64,000 nt of DNA from Pseudobdellovibrionaceae bacterium (GTDB lineage: Bacteria; Bdellovibrionota; Bdellovibrionia; Bdellovibrionales; Bdellovibrionaceae). Shown here piece by piece: positions 25,247-34,517 of this stretch. Location of the stretch: positions 310,001 through 374,000 of the forward strand of contig JADJYV010000013.1 in assembly GCA_016719575.1 (NCBI GenBank). Reading direction: 5' to 3'. Each line of letters begins with the position of its first letter. Within the stretch, counting starts at the first letter, position 1. The notes below the pieces were generated by a model that was given only the letters and a program-made list of their open reading frames with translations, ran no database searches and had not been told where the DNA came from. The translations under genes and the position numbers were made by a program.

Positions 25247-26535
25247 TGGAAACAAAACTACTGACAGAATTTTATCATCTCGAGGAGTTCAAGGGTCTTG
25301 AGGGTTACAAAAAAAATGGTGGTTATGCTGAACTAGCGAAAGCTCTCAAAATGCAACCACAACAGATTATTGATGAGGTTAAGGCCTCAGGCCTTCGGGG
25401 TCGTGGTGGTGCAGGATTTCCGACAGGTACAAAGTGGAGTTTTTTGCCCAAAAACAATGAACCACGCTATTTGCTTTGTAATGCCGACGAAGGGGAACCC
25501 GGAACATTCAAGGATCGTCTAATGATGGAGAGAGCTCCGCACCAGCTCATTGAGGGGATGATTATTTCGGCTTTTGCGATTGGTTCGAAAAAATCTTATA
25601 TTTATGTTCGTGGCGAGTACCACTATCCGATCTCTGTGCTAAGGCAGGCCGTTAAAGAGGCTTACGATGCGGGTTTCCTAGGAAAAAATATTTTAGGTTC
25701 AGGTTTTGATCACGATATGGATGTCTACAGTGGCGCTGGTGCTTATATCTGTGGCGAAGAAACTGGCATGATTTCCTCCTTAGAAGGTCTCAAGGGACAG
25801 CCAAAATTGAAACCTCCTTTTCCGGCAGTTCAGGGGTATCTACGCAAACCAACGATCGTAAATAACGTAGAAACTTTGGCAGCTGTAAAATATATTATTC
25901 GCGATGGGGCTCAGGCCTACCGAAAGCATGGAACTGAAAAATCACCTGGGACCAAATTGTTTTCATTGTCTGGTAATGTCATGAAACCAGGAAATTACGA
26001 AGTTCCTCTCGGTTATCCTTTGATTGATTTGATCAACAAAGAGGGCGGCGGCATGAAGGCAGGCCGCAAATTGAAGGCTGTGATTCCTGGCGGCTCTTCA
26101 GCTCCAGTTCTGACAGCTGCAGAGGTCGAAAAGGCAAATCTCGATTATGAATGTCTCGGTGGTATGGGGACAATGCTTGGATCGGGTGCTGTGATCGTCA
26201 TTGATGACTCTCAATGTATGGTCGATATGCTGGGTGTGCTGACCCACTTTTATCATCATGAGTCTTGTGGACAGTGTACGCCATGTCGAGAAGGGACTGG
26301 CTGGCTCAACAAGATTTTGCATTCGATATTAGAGGGCAAAGGGCGCTTGCAGGATATTGAGCTTCTAGAGAAAGTCGCCGACAATATGAAGGGCAAAACA
26401 ATTTGTGCTTTGTCTGATGCTGCGGCTTTGCCAGTGCTGAGTTTTGTTTCTAAGTTCCGTGAAGAGTTTGAGTTCTACGTTCGAGAAGGACGTTCTAAAG
26501 TAAAGGGTACGACGTATGCCGAAATGCACCATTAA
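25246..26535 (+). CDS. nuoF: NADH-quinone oxidoreductase subunit F
   Basis: A 429-residue NADH- and FMN-binding subunit where electrons enter complex I. The glycine-rich GLRGRGGAGFPTGTKW segment binds NADH, YIRGEYHYP-type and GAYICGEETG segments bind FMN, and ESCGQCTPCREGTG plus a later Cys in KTICALSDAA bind cluster N3. It is full length and overlaps nuoG by 20 bases. Confidence 0.96.
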   Translation: METKLLTEFYHLEEFKGLEGYKKNGGYAELAKALKMQPQQIIDEVKASGLRGRGGAGFPTGTKWSFLPKNNEPRYLLCNADEGEPGTFKDRLMMERAPHQLIEGMIISAFAIGSKKSYIYVRGEYHYPISVLRQAVKEAYDAGFLGKNILGSGFDHDMDVYSGAGAYICGEETGMISSLEGLKGQPKLKPPFPAVQGYLRKPTIVNNVETLAAVKYIIRDGAQAYRKHGTEKSPGTKLFSLSGNVMKPGNYEVPLGYPLIDLINKEGGGMKAGRKLKAVIPGGSSAPVLTAAEVEKANLDYECLGGMGTMLGSGAVIVIDDSQCMVDMLGVLTHFYHHESCGQCTPCREGTGWLNKILHSILEGKGRLQDIELLEKVADNMKGKTICALSDAAALPVLSFVSKFREEFEFYVREGRSKVKGTTYAEMHH

Positions 26536-28093
26536 CGGAAAAGAAGTCGAAGTAAAAGCGGGTTCAACGATCATCGAAGCGATGTATCAAGAAAAAGAAT
26601 CCATCGCTCATTATTGCTATCATCCAGGACTCAGTGTTGCTGGAGTTTGTCGTCTTTGCATGGTGGAGATCGAAGGAAATCCACGAGTTCAGATTGCTTG
26701 CAACACCGTGGTCACTGAGGGAATGAAGGTAAATAACACCTCAGCAAAGGTTAAGGATGCTGTTAAGTGGGGACTCGATTTTCACCTTATTAATCACCCT
26801 TTAGATTGTCCTATTTGTGACCAGGCGGGCGAGTGTGGATTGCAAGATCAGTACATGGAGTTTGGCAAGTACGACCCCGAGATGGCCGAGCGTAAACAGA
26901 AGAAACATAAAGTAGTGGACCTAGGGCCGACCGTTGTTCTGGATTCTGAGCGCTGTATTTTATGTTCTCGTTGTGTGCGCTTTACAGACGAAGTTTCTAA
27001 GACTCACGAATTGGGTCTTTTCAATCGTGGCGACAGAACGGAGATCGGGACTGTTGAGGGAAAGCAGCTAGACAATAAATACTCGTTGAACACCGTGGAT
27101 ATTTGTCCTGTGGGAGCGTTGACTTCAAAAGACTTCCGCTTTCGTCAGAGAGTTTGGTATTTGAAGGATGCTGAAACAATTTGCCCAGGCTGTTCTACTG
27201 GCTGTAGCACCAAGGTTTACTTTAATAAAGAGGGGATGTTCCGAGTCAAGCCAGTGTACAATGAGAGTGTGAATGGTCACTGGATGTGTGATGAGGGGCG
27301 AGCCACCTATAAGTTTATCAACCGAGAGCATCGTCTTTTGAAAGCCAAAAAAGGCAAAAGTGGTCAGTGGTCAGAAGTAGCACCTGGTGCGGCGGCCAAA
27401 GAGTTAAGTGGAATTTTGAAGGGAACGAACGCAGATTCTTTGGGCCTAGTTTTAACAGCTCAGTATTCGGTTGAAGAGTATGAAGCGATTGTTTCAACCT
27501 TCGTAAACACTTTTAAGAGCAAAAAAGTTTTCTTTTGGGTGAACAATAAAGAAAGTTTCGAATCTTTTGATGGTCTGCTTTTGCGTGGGGATAAAAATCC
27601 AAACACCAAAGGTCTTTTGAAGATTTTGGATAAGTATGGACTGACAGCTACATGGGGTGATTTGAAATCTGGAATCGAAAAGGGTGAGCTCAAGACTCTC
27701 GTTGTCGCGGGGCCTGAGAATCAGGCGGTATTTCCTGACCTTGGCGAGAAAATTACAGAGTTAAGCAAAGTTCCAAAATTGATTTGGCTACAAGCGGGTA
27801 AGAACGAACAGCTTGAGGCTTTGACTGGCGATGTGACCTTGATCCCTCTTAAAACCTATGTTGAAAAAGATGGAACTTTTGTGAATCACCAGGGTTTAGA
27901 GCAGAAGTTTAAACGAGTCACAACAGTCGTATCAGAGGCTTTGACATTAGATCAGGCGGCACAATTGATGTCCGGCCAAGAGATAAAAATTACTACGGCG
28001 GATACATTTATTGAGAGCAATCGTCGCCCGGACGAAGTGATGCTTGAGCACCGAAAAAAGAATGAATTTGTTTTTAAGCGAGGAACTCTATGA
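26516..28093 (+). CDS. nuoG: NADH-quinone oxidoreductase subunit G (short form)
   Basis: A 525-residue subunit. The N-terminal ferredoxin domain binds N1b (HYCYHPGLSVAGVCRLC), followed by the His-Cys3 N5 site (DFHLINHPLDCPICDQAGEC), the N4 site (CILCSRCVRF plus a distant CPVGAL) and an N7-type site (CPGCSTGC with a Cys 27 residues on). The remaining molybdopterin-oxidoreductase-like domain is cut down to about 230 residues, against more than 600 in E. coli NuoG. The start is inside nuoF; the stop overlaps nuoI by four bases. Confidence 0.93.
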   Translation: MPKCTINGKEVEVKAGSTIIEAMYQEKESIAHYCYHPGLSVAGVCRLCMVEIEGNPRVQIACNTVVTEGMKVNNTSAKVKDAVKWGLDFHLINHPLDCPICDQAGECGLQDQYMEFGKYDPEMAERKQKKHKVVDLGPTVVLDSERCILCSRCVRFTDEVSKTHELGLFNRGDRTEIGTVEGKQLDNKYSLNTVDICPVGALTSKDFRFRQRVWYLKDAETICPGCSTGCSTKVYFNKEGMFRVKPVYNESVNGHWMCDEGRATYKFINREHRLLKAKKGKSGQWSEVAPGAAAKELSGILKGTNADSLGLVLTAQYSVEEYEAIVSTFVNTFKSKKVFFWVNNKESFESFDGLLLRGDKNPNTKGLLKILDKYGLTATWGDLKSGIEKGELKTLVVAGPENQAVFPDLGEKITELSKVPKLIWLQAGKNEQLEALTGDVTLIPLKTYVEKDGTFVNHQGLEQKFKRVTTVVSEALTLDQAAQLMSGQEIKITTADTFIESNRRPDEVMLEHRKKNEFVFKRGTL

Positions 28094-28614
28094 GTGTAGT
28101 TCAGAATAATTCTGAAAAGAACAAGTGGTATCTTGTTGGTATTTTGGGGGGCATGGGCATTACCATGAGGCATTTGTTGAAAAATCTTTTCAACAAAAAG
28201 CAAATGGAAACCTTGAATTACCCTGAGGAAAAATATGAATACTCACCAAGGTTCAAAGGCAACCATGTACTGACTGTAAAAAAAGACGGGGCTCTGCGCT
28301 GCACGGCATGTATGTTGTGTGCGACGAATTGCCCAGCAGAATGTATAAAAATAACGGCCGCAGAACACAGCGATCCCAGAGTAGAAAAATATCCAATTAG
28401 CTATGAGATCGATATTCTTCGCTGTGTATTCTGCGGTTTTTGCGAAGAGGCTTGCCCCGTTGATGCAATCCGCATGGGTCCCGAATGGCAAACTCCAGGC
28501 GTTAACGGCACAAACTTTATTTACGACATCAACAAGCTAGCCTATCGACCAAACCTAAAAGGCGGCATTCAAACCCACGTAGACGACGAAGAACGCCACA
28601 AATCCGGAATTTAG
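28090..28614 (+). CDS. nuoI: NADH-quinone oxidoreductase subunit I
   Basis: A 174-residue ferredoxin-like subunit with two [4Fe-4S] clusters (N6a and N6b): CTACMLCATNCP and CVFCGFCEEACP. A weakly hydrophobic N-terminal helix would lie on the membrane. It is last in the cluster; the next gene runs the other way and no nuoH or nuoJ-N follows, although nuoI is normally next to nuoH. Confidence 0.95.
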   Translation: MSVVQNNSEKNKWYLVGILGGMGITMRHLLKNLFNKKQMETLNYPEEKYEYSPRFKGNHVLTVKKDGALRCTACMLCATNCPAECIKITAAEHSDPRVEKYPISYEIDILRCVFCGFCEEACPVDAIRMGPEWQTPGVNGTNFIYDINKLAYRPNLKGGIQTHVDDEERHKSGI

Positions 28615-28653
28615 GGTACGGCCTTCCTTTTGGGCATGCGATGCGCAAAAGAG

Positions 28654-29067
28654 TTAGAACCGTCCCCAGCCAGTCAGATCCATGGTGATAAGGCCACTAC
28701 TTGTCTCGATTTGCATTCGGCCGTGACTGGCTCCAATGTTGAGCGGCAAGAAACGAATTCGAATAGTACAGTAGTTCCGAGGATAAAGAATTTGTGGGCA
28801 GTAGTGAACAGCGCTAAAGTCTCCTGGTGTAATAGACATTTGGTATATATACAGGTCACCGGGACCGCCGTTATTGAGATGAAAATCGCGATAGACAGGT
28901 GAGTTTGTAAATGTCGTACCAAAATCAAATTGATAGTATTGATCTCGAAGAGGAGAAATGCTGCCACCAAACGTCTGAAGAGTGACTACGTCAGGAGCAG
29001 GCAAAGAGGCCAGGGCTGGAAAGGTCAAAAGAATTATGGCTGCTGTATTGCAAATAATTTTAAGCAC
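28654..29067 (-). CDS. Secreted single-domain Ig-like (ASH/choice-of-anchor type) protein
   Basis: A 137-residue precursor with a signal peptide (about 1-20, cut near ALA) and one beta-sandwich domain. FTNSPVYRDFHLNNGGPGDL and CTIRIRFLPLNIG are typical of ASH/DUF1573-like or choice-of-anchor D modules, which often carry a conserved CP..L.PG-type segment, here HYCPQILYPRNYC with two cysteines. The start is GTG with GGAGGTACACT upstream. The function is unknown; such single domains may bind the cell surface. Confidence 0.65.
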   Translation of the reverse strand: MLKIICNTAAIILLTFPALASLPAPDVVTLQTFGGSISPLRDQYYQFDFGTTFTNSPVYRDFHLNNGGPGDLYIYQMSITPGDFSAVHYCPQILYPRNYCTIRIRFLPLNIGASHGRMQIETSSGLITMDLTGWGRF

Positions 29068-29183
29068 GAGAGTGTACCTCCATTTTTAGTAGTATTGCAT
29101 ATCGAAAGAGGTGGTATTTCAAGGACGGAATCCAGATATTGTTTCAATTTTTATAATTATTCATTAATTTTAGGTGGTGCGAC

Positions 29184-29681
29184 ATGCAGGATTTGCAGTT
29201 CTTTTTATTCAGAGTTCGATCCGACGTTGGTGACTGGCTGGCTGCTTTTCATGACTCTGAGCTGGTATTTTTATCGAGTTACAACATTGGCAAACAAAAG
29301 GTTTCTAAAGAACTTTCATCTTTTTTCGAGAAACACTATCACTTCAAGATTGGGCAATTTGAAGTTCCAGATTGGTCCCAAGGGGATTTCTGGAAAAGAA
29401 AACACAAGATCAAGTTGCAAGGGTCTGATTTTCAGTTAAGAGTTTGGTCAGAACTCATCAAAATTCCGTGGGGAACAACGACTACCTACGGTCATATCGC
29501 GCAAAGAATTCGTAAGCCGACAGCGGTGCGGGCTGTGGCAACAGCAATAGCAAACAACCCAATTTGTGTGCTTATTCCCTGTCATCGAATCGTTTGCAAA
29601 ACTGGGAACAAGTATAAATATCGTGGAGGCACTAAAACTAAAAAAGAACTTTTGCAGGCAGAGGGAATTGTTATCGTTTGA
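29184..29681 (+). CDS. ogt: Methylated-DNA--protein-cysteine methyltransferase
   Basis: A 165-residue suicide enzyme that repairs O6-alkylguanine by transferring the alkyl group to its own cysteine. The acceptor site is VLIPCHRIVCKTG (PCHRIV). The DNA-binding helix-turn-helix segment IPWGTTTTYGHIAQRIRKPTAVRAVATAIANNP precedes it at the usual distance. A divergent N-terminal domain occupies about the first 75 residues. It is a single gene with AGGTGG in front of the ATG. Confidence 0.92.
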   Translation: MQDLQFFLFRVRSDVGDWLAAFHDSELVFLSSYNIGKQKVSKELSSFFEKHYHFKIGQFEVPDWSQGDFWKRKHKIKLQGSDFQLRVWSELIKIPWGTTTTYGHIAQRIRKPTAVRAVATAIANNPICVLIPCHRIVCKTGNKYKYRGGTKTKKELLQAEGIVIV

Positions 29682-29819
29682 AATGATCTTTAAAATTTTT
29701 TGACACAGCTGGGACCCAAAAAAGAACCATCGTATCCATCCAAACTACTTATGCCAAGTGAGAGTATTCCAATGGAAACCCACCTAGACGAGAAAGAGCC
29801 CCAAGTAAGCTAAGGGACG

Positions 29820-30926
29820 TCAGGCGGCTTTAAGATAGATTCTCCAGAGTTTCATTCCCATTTCAAATTCAATTTTCGCAACCTGGATATCGGTACGAAT
29901 CCTAATCAGTTTAGCAGTGGATGCGTCTTGAAATTCATTTCGAAATCTTTCGTATTCTTCGGTCAGCCTTTTTAGTTGATTTTGGGCAGAGAGAATTTTT
30001 TCGCGCAAATTTTCGAGCTGTTCGTCAGAAAAACCTCGGCTTTTCATTTTGAGACTTTCGACCTGTAAACGGGCTTTCAGAATTTCAGCACTAGAAATTT
30101 GTCGCAACTTGCTTGCAAGTCCCATCCACTTAAGAGTCAAAATTGTCCACTTGGTTGGGTCCCAATGGTACCATCTGATTCCATTTCTAAAGTCTATTTG
30201 GAATTTGTGATGAAAGTTGTGGTAACCCTCTCCATGAGTAAGAAGTGCAACGATGAAACTATCGCGAGCTGAAATTTCGCGAGAGTATGTTTGCCGACCT
30301 AAGGTATGGCAAAGTGAGTTTACAAAAAATGTACTCTGTTGAGTTAGGGCGATTCGAAGGCCACCAGCAATGGCTAAGCCGGCCAAGGCACTGCCGAAAA
30401 GATGTCCGATGATCATCGGAAAGACAAATCCAGTGACAATTGAGATCCAAAGATAATACTTATCTTGGAACATGACCATCCAGTCTTTCTCAAGATCGGG
30501 AGCTTGAATTGGCATATTGACGCTGCTTTTTTGAAACATCCATCCCATGTGAGCATACCAAAAACCATTGTTAATATTGTAGGGATCGTTTTCACTATCG
30601 ATTTTTGAATGATGCCGTCGGTGATCCGACGACCATTTGAGGCAAGACCCCTGGAAGCCAGATGCGCCAATGAGTAAAAAGAGGGCTCTTACTATGGGGT
30701 GTGCGTCGTAGCTTTTATGTGAAAACAATCGGTGATAGCCCGCTGTTATGCTAAGATTTGTTGCAGCCGCAAAAGCCAGCGCAAACACAAGAATTGCCCA
30801 GGGAATTTCGCGAGCGGTCCAAACGTAAATAATAGTGAGGGTCAAAGATATTAGCGGATTTAGTATCAGAAAGAGAGACACCGTCAGATCATACTTTGAA
30901 GACCATTCTTTAAACAACTTTTTCAT
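29820..30926 (-). CDS. Acyl-CoA/acyl-lipid delta-9-type fatty acid desaturase with coiled-coil tail
   Basis: A 368-residue membrane di-iron desaturase. The three histidine boxes are HRLFSH (65-70), HRRHH (102-106) and HNFHH (236-240), with a fourth helpful His in SLCHTLG. Four hydrophobic segments are seen. It introduces a cis double bond into saturated acyl chains and so tunes membrane fluidity. The C-terminal 85 residues or so (from about 280) are an added Lys/Glu/Arg-rich predicted coiled coil not found in minimal bacterial desaturases. A GGGGGGAATCT ribosome-binding site precedes the ATG. Single gene. Confidence 0.9.
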   Translation of the reverse strand: MKKLFKEWSSKYDLTVSLFLILNPLISLTLTIIYVWTAREIPWAILVFALAFAAATNLSITAGYHRLFSHKSYDAHPIVRALFLLIGASGFQGSCLKWSSDHRRHHSKIDSENDPYNINNGFWYAHMGWMFQKSSVNMPIQAPDLEKDWMVMFQDKYYLWISIVTGFVFPMIIGHLFGSALAGLAIAGGLRIALTQQSTFFVNSLCHTLGRQTYSREISARDSFIVALLTHGEGYHNFHHKFQIDFRNGIRWYHWDPTKWTILTLKWMGLASKLRQISSAEILKARLQVESLKMKSRGFSDEQLENLREKILSAQNQLKRLTEEYERFRNEFQDASTAKLIRIRTDIQVAKIEFEMGMKLWRIYLKAA

Positions 30927-31010
30927 GGAGATTCCCCCCTAGATGGCGATTTGCCAACTAATTTGTGTCTGTATTCTCCCACGAGAATGGAGAAATTGAC
31001 AATCGATAGA

Positions 31011-31045
31011 ATAAAAAAAGAAAAGGGCCAAATCGGCCCCTCTTT
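31011..31045 (-). terminator. Intrinsic terminator of the beta-barrel gene
   Basis: On the - strand the stem GGGCC/GGCCC with a six-base loop is followed by TTTTCTTTTTTT. It lies about 30 bases after the stop codon at 31076. Confidence 0.75.
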
Positions 31046-31075
31046 TTCATATATATATTTTATAGTCAGAATGTT

Positions 31076-31690
31076 TTAAATGCCAAACCCAAGAAGGATT
31101 TTTGCATATGTCCCAGACATATTTATGTCTTGATTCGCGATTGCAGCGCGGCTGTCTGTCGCATCCTTCCATCTGAAATCTTGATAACCAAGCTCTGCAC
31201 CAAGATGAAAGCCTATGAGTTTTGCACCAGCTTCGATCCCTGCGCTATATGATGAAATTTTATTAGAGCTAAGACTTGATGTTTCAGTGCCGCTTTGGAT
31301 CGCCTTGATATCGCCCGAATGAGAAACTCCATAACTAAAAATTGGCCCTAAGAACATGAGGGTATCAATGATTCGATAGTTTAGAAGGATGGCGGTACGA
31401 GTATAATTGGCTTTAAATTCAAAAATACCGCTCGTCGCAGACAACCCCATGTTTTCGTAGCGTAAGCCAAACCCGACAGGAAAGAGCGGCGGGGAAACGA
31501 TCACGTCAGCTCCAAGACCGTAGGTCGGGGCGACGGTGGGAAGTCCAGAAGCATTACTGAAAAGAGGACCCAAATCTGGCTTTGAACCCAAGAGCCCATA
31601 GGTCAAGCGAGCTTCAAAAAGTGCGTGAGCAGGTTGAGAAATAACTGTGCCTGTAAAAAGTGCGAATACGCAAAGCAATAGAGTTTTCAT
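31076..31690 (-). CDS. Outer-membrane beta-barrel protein
   Basis: A 204-residue precursor: signal peptide (about 1-24, cut after AHA), then amphipathic strands with aromatic girdle residues and a short hydrophobic C-terminus (YAKILLGFGI). The ATG at 31690 follows a perfect GGAGG; a longer reading from 31720 would spoil the signal peptide. Size suggests 8-10 strands. No ligand or family is recognised. It shows a resemblance in style, not obvious sequence identity, to the barrel at 3882. Confidence 0.72.
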   Translation of the reverse strand: MKTLLLCVFALFTGTVISQPAHALFEARLTYGLLGSKPDLGPLFSNASGLPTVAPTYGLGADVIVSPPLFPVGFGLRYENMGLSATSGIFEFKANYTRTAILLNYRIIDTLMFLGPIFSYGVSHSGDIKAIQSGTETSSLSSNKISSYSAGIEAGAKLIGFHLGAELGYQDFRWKDATDSRAAIANQDINMSGTYAKILLGFGI

Positions 31691-31843
31691 TAAATATTTC
31701 CTCCAAATTTCGTACTTCATTCTATCTCAGATGTATTTCATGGGTCTATTTAGAAATAAAAACTTAGACCGACTTTGGTCTTAGCTTCTAGGCGGCGGTC
31801 ATCAGATCTCGTTTTCAAATTTAAATTGTGTTAGGATCCTCTC

Positions 31844-32818
31844 ATGAAATTAGCTCTAGTTTCTCTTGAGAATTGGGAAGCATTGAATGATGAAGTGAAA
31901 GCAAAACTCTCAGTCGCCGATGAGAATTTTGTTAGAGTATACAAGGGAGCGGCTCACGCTGTTTTTGAAATTGCGCAAGGGACTGCACAGTTTCTATCGC
32001 ACAAAAGAAGTATGGCTATCATCAAGGGACAAACCCCTTACTTTGAGATGTTACTGCCTTATTTTTACAAAGAAGCCTATACTGTCCAGGCACTTAATTA
32101 TCAAAACCTTGCGGATCCTGAATCGTGGGTTAATAGTTTGAAAAAAGAAACAAGCTTTGTTCTTTTTTGCGAAGATCACCCCGTGACTGCAGAGCTCTAT
32201 GATTTTGATCGGTTGGATCAAATTTTAAATGATAGAAAAATTTTTTCGTTCAGGATTTCACACTTTCGGCATTTGTACGAGAAAGAGACTGTTCGTCCCT
32301 ATTCGGTTCGAATCTGTTATTTTAACAATGACCACGCCATCGCGGTTTGTGGAGAGCGTTTTAAATCGCCAGCGCTAATAGCGCCGTACATGAATTGGGA
32401 TATTTCGAAGTACTTAGAGGAATTAACAAAGATTCATGTCAGTTCTCTAGATAGAGTACAGGTGGAGGCCATGGAGGAAGCATTTTTGCCGATGGCGTCC
32501 CCGTGGTTTACAAACCCGACAAACCGTCTTTACGACAGAGTGCTTCTTAAGTTTAAAGACGTGAGCGGGGAGTTGATGCTGCAGAGGCTGTTTGAAAAAC
32601 TGCAGGTGGACGAGTCTCAATTTTACAAAACGATAGATACGACCAATCTTTGTCGTTGGAATCATTATAAGACTTTCACTGGCTGGTGGGATCCCTTGCC
32701 AGCAACTACTGATTTGGCGTCCTTAGTTGTTATCGACTCTGGGTGGCTTATAACGAAAGATTTTGCCAAGGCTCTTAAAACCACCTATGAAGAAATACAA
32801 GCCGAACAAAGTTGGTAG
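31844..32818 (+). CDS. Conserved-looking hypothetical protein, 324 residues
   Basis: A soluble protein with no signal peptide, membrane helix or recognisable catalytic motif. It is rich in aromatic residues (Tyr, Phe, Trp). The phrases SMAIIKGQTPYFEMLLPYFYKEAYTV and SLKKETSFVLFCEDHPVT recall the large-domain fold of PLP-dependent aminotransferases, but no PLP-lysine motif is convincing. Codon use is like the neighbours. It lies 27 bases upstream of recO in the same direction, so co-transcription is likely. I cannot assign a function. Confidence 0.7.
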   Translation: MKLALVSLENWEALNDEVKAKLSVADENFVRVYKGAAHAVFEIAQGTAQFLSHKRSMAIIKGQTPYFEMLLPYFYKEAYTVQALNYQNLADPESWVNSLKKETSFVLFCEDHPVTAELYDFDRLDQILNDRKIFSFRISHFRHLYEKETVRPYSVRICYFNNDHAIAVCGERFKSPALIAPYMNWDISKYLEELTKIHVSSLDRVQVEAMEEAFLPMASPWFTNPTNRLYDRVLLKFKDVSGELMLQRLFEKLQVDESQFYKTIDTTNLCRWNHYKTFTGWWDPLPATTDLASLVVIDSGWLITKDFAKALKTTYEEIQAEQSW

Positions 32819-32845
32819 TATTTAAGGTATTTAGGTGCCAATCCG

Positions 32846-33460
32846 ATGGAGCTAAAAGATCGTTTCATTATTCTCAAGAAGCTGAAATTCGGCGAGGCTG
32901 ATTTGATAGTCCATGCTCTTTCCCCAAGAGGCGAAAAGATGTCGTTTATCGCTCGAGGTGCTATGAAGAGTAAAAAGCGCTTTGGTGGAGGAATTCTAGA
33001 GCCCTCTCATTTTGTCCAATTTACCTATAAGGAATCTAAGCCAGTCTCTGTGGGCGGCTTGAAGACATTGACCGAAGCAACATTGCTAAATGATTTTAAA
33101 AATGTTCGTAGCGATTATGATCGCCTTGAGTTGGCCTTACATATTCTTGAGTGCACTGCACGCGTTAGCCAGGAGGGGGATCAAAACTCAGCAAGCTTGT
33201 TCAATTTGTTAGGAAACTCCTTGGCGGCCCTTGAAACAGCAGAAAATATAAGTTTGTTAAAGCTGCTTTTCAATTTAAAGTTTTTGTCGCAGCAGGGAGT
33301 TTTAACCATAGAAAATTGGATGGAACCATTTTTGGGACTCAATATTGGAGGTGTTAATGACCTCTCAGAAAACAGATTCGCAAAAAGGGCTGCTGAAGTT
33401 CATTTGTCTCAGATCGATTTCGTCATTTCAAATTATATCAAAACAGCAGAACACCACTAA
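32846..33460 (+). CDS. recO: DNA repair protein RecO (short form)
   Basis: RecO helps load RecA onto SSB-coated DNA in the RecFOR pathway. The 204-residue protein has the N-terminal OB-fold signature (DRFIILKKLKFGEADLIVHALSPRGEKMSFIARGAMKSKKRFGGGIL), which is characteristic. The C-terminal helical domain is truncated relative to the usual 230-250 residues and no zinc-binding cysteine set is present. It is convergent with xerC, with four bases between stops. Confidence 0.85.
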   Translation: MELKDRFIILKKLKFGEADLIVHALSPRGEKMSFIARGAMKSKKRFGGGILEPSHFVQFTYKESKPVSVGGLKTLTEATLLNDFKNVRSDYDRLELALHILECTARVSQEGDQNSASLFNLLGNSLAALETAENISLLKLLFNLKFLSQQGVLTIENWMEPFLGLNIGGVNDLSENRFAKRAAEVHLSQIDFVISNYIKTAEHH

Positions 33461-33464
33461 TACT

Positions 33465-34370
33465 TTATTTTTTTATGCTAAGAGGGTGATGATTTTCGAG
33501 TGTTCGCGCAAGTTGGTCGACCCCAAGGTGAGTATATTTTTCTGTCGCCTGAAGACTTTCGTGGCCAAGAAGCTCCTGCAGGGTGCGAATGTTGGCTCCA
33601 CTACTGAGAAGGTGGGTTGCAAAGCTATGACGAAGAGCATGTGGATGTAGGGGCTTCATAAGATGGGCCTTTGCTCCACGAGTGCGAATCCATTCATAGG
33701 CAACGCGAGGATTTAAAGCCTGGCTGCCACCAAATACAAAGATGTTGTTCGAGGCCAGGGCGAATAGTTTTTTAAAAGCCTGAATTGCAAGATGAGGGAC
33801 AACAACTAAACGCTCCTTTTGCCCTTTGCCCAGAATACGAAGGCTACGAGTTGCAAAATGTATATTTGTCCATTTTAGGTTACAGGCCTCGCTGACTCGT
33901 AAGCCGCCCCCATAGATCGCCAAAAAGAGAGCCTTGTCTCGCAAGTCGCCGATTGATTTTTCGTTGTGGTCAAAGGAGTTTAAAACGGCCATAACCTCAT
34001 CAACGCTTATAAAATGCGGGATTTTTTTGGGGACTTTGGGGCAAATGATATGCGGAGCAAGCTCCGTTTCGATCAAATTTTCCTGGTAGGCCCAATTTAA
34101 GAAGCTCTTCAATGTTGCACTTTTTCGATTGCGAGTAGAAAGAGTAAGATTTGCCCATCGGTTGAGAGCCAAGCGACAAAGCTGGAGTAGCTCCTTGTCA
34201 TTGAGCTTATTGGTTAAAATCGGAGATTGGTTGCCCGTTTGGGTCGCAAAAGCCTGCATAAGGTCATTTCGGTAGGCTTTGATGGTCAGCGGGGATGAAT
34301 TTTTTACAAAACTCATAAATTTCAGATATTTATATATGTTTTCTTGCAATTCAAATGGCTTTGTCGGCAC
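33465..34370 (-). CDS. xerC: Tyrosine recombinase XerC-like
   Basis: Site-specific recombinase that with XerD resolves chromosome dimers at dif. Catalytic residues are visible: Arg in YGGGLRVSEAC, Lys in GKGQKERLVVVP, HALRHSFATHLL (HxxR), the GHESLQATEKYTH His/Tyr pair. The GTG at 34370, six bases after GGGGGG, gives 301 residues, the normal length; longer starts (ATG 34424, GTG 34436) lack ribosome-binding sites. XerC and XerD cannot be distinguished from this gene alone. Confidence 0.87.
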   Translation of the reverse strand: MPTKPFELQENIYKYLKFMSFVKNSSPLTIKAYRNDLMQAFATQTGNQSPILTNKLNDKELLQLCRLALNRWANLTLSTRNRKSATLKSFLNWAYQENLIETELAPHIICPKVPKKIPHFISVDEVMAVLNSFDHNEKSIGDLRDKALFLAIYGGGLRVSEACNLKWTNIHFATRSLRILGKGQKERLVVVPHLAIQAFKKLFALASNNIFVFGGSQALNPRVAYEWIRTRGAKAHLMKPLHPHALRHSFATHLLSSGANIRTLQELLGHESLQATEKYTHLGVDQLARTLENHHPLSIKK

Positions 34371-34517
34371 CTTGAACCCCCCCAGGTTAGATTCTATTAG
34401 GCCCTGGAAAAAATATAATGCCATGCAAAAATTCACTTGCAGAAATTACACGCCCTCTGTATATTGCATCGTGTTAATGCGACGTATCATTTTAATACAA
34501 TCGAAAGGCGGCACGTA

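Noticed and set aside
28930..29439. 169-codon + strand ORF overlapping ogt and the Ig-like gene
   Set aside because: It overlaps two well-supported genes in other frames and has no family motif.
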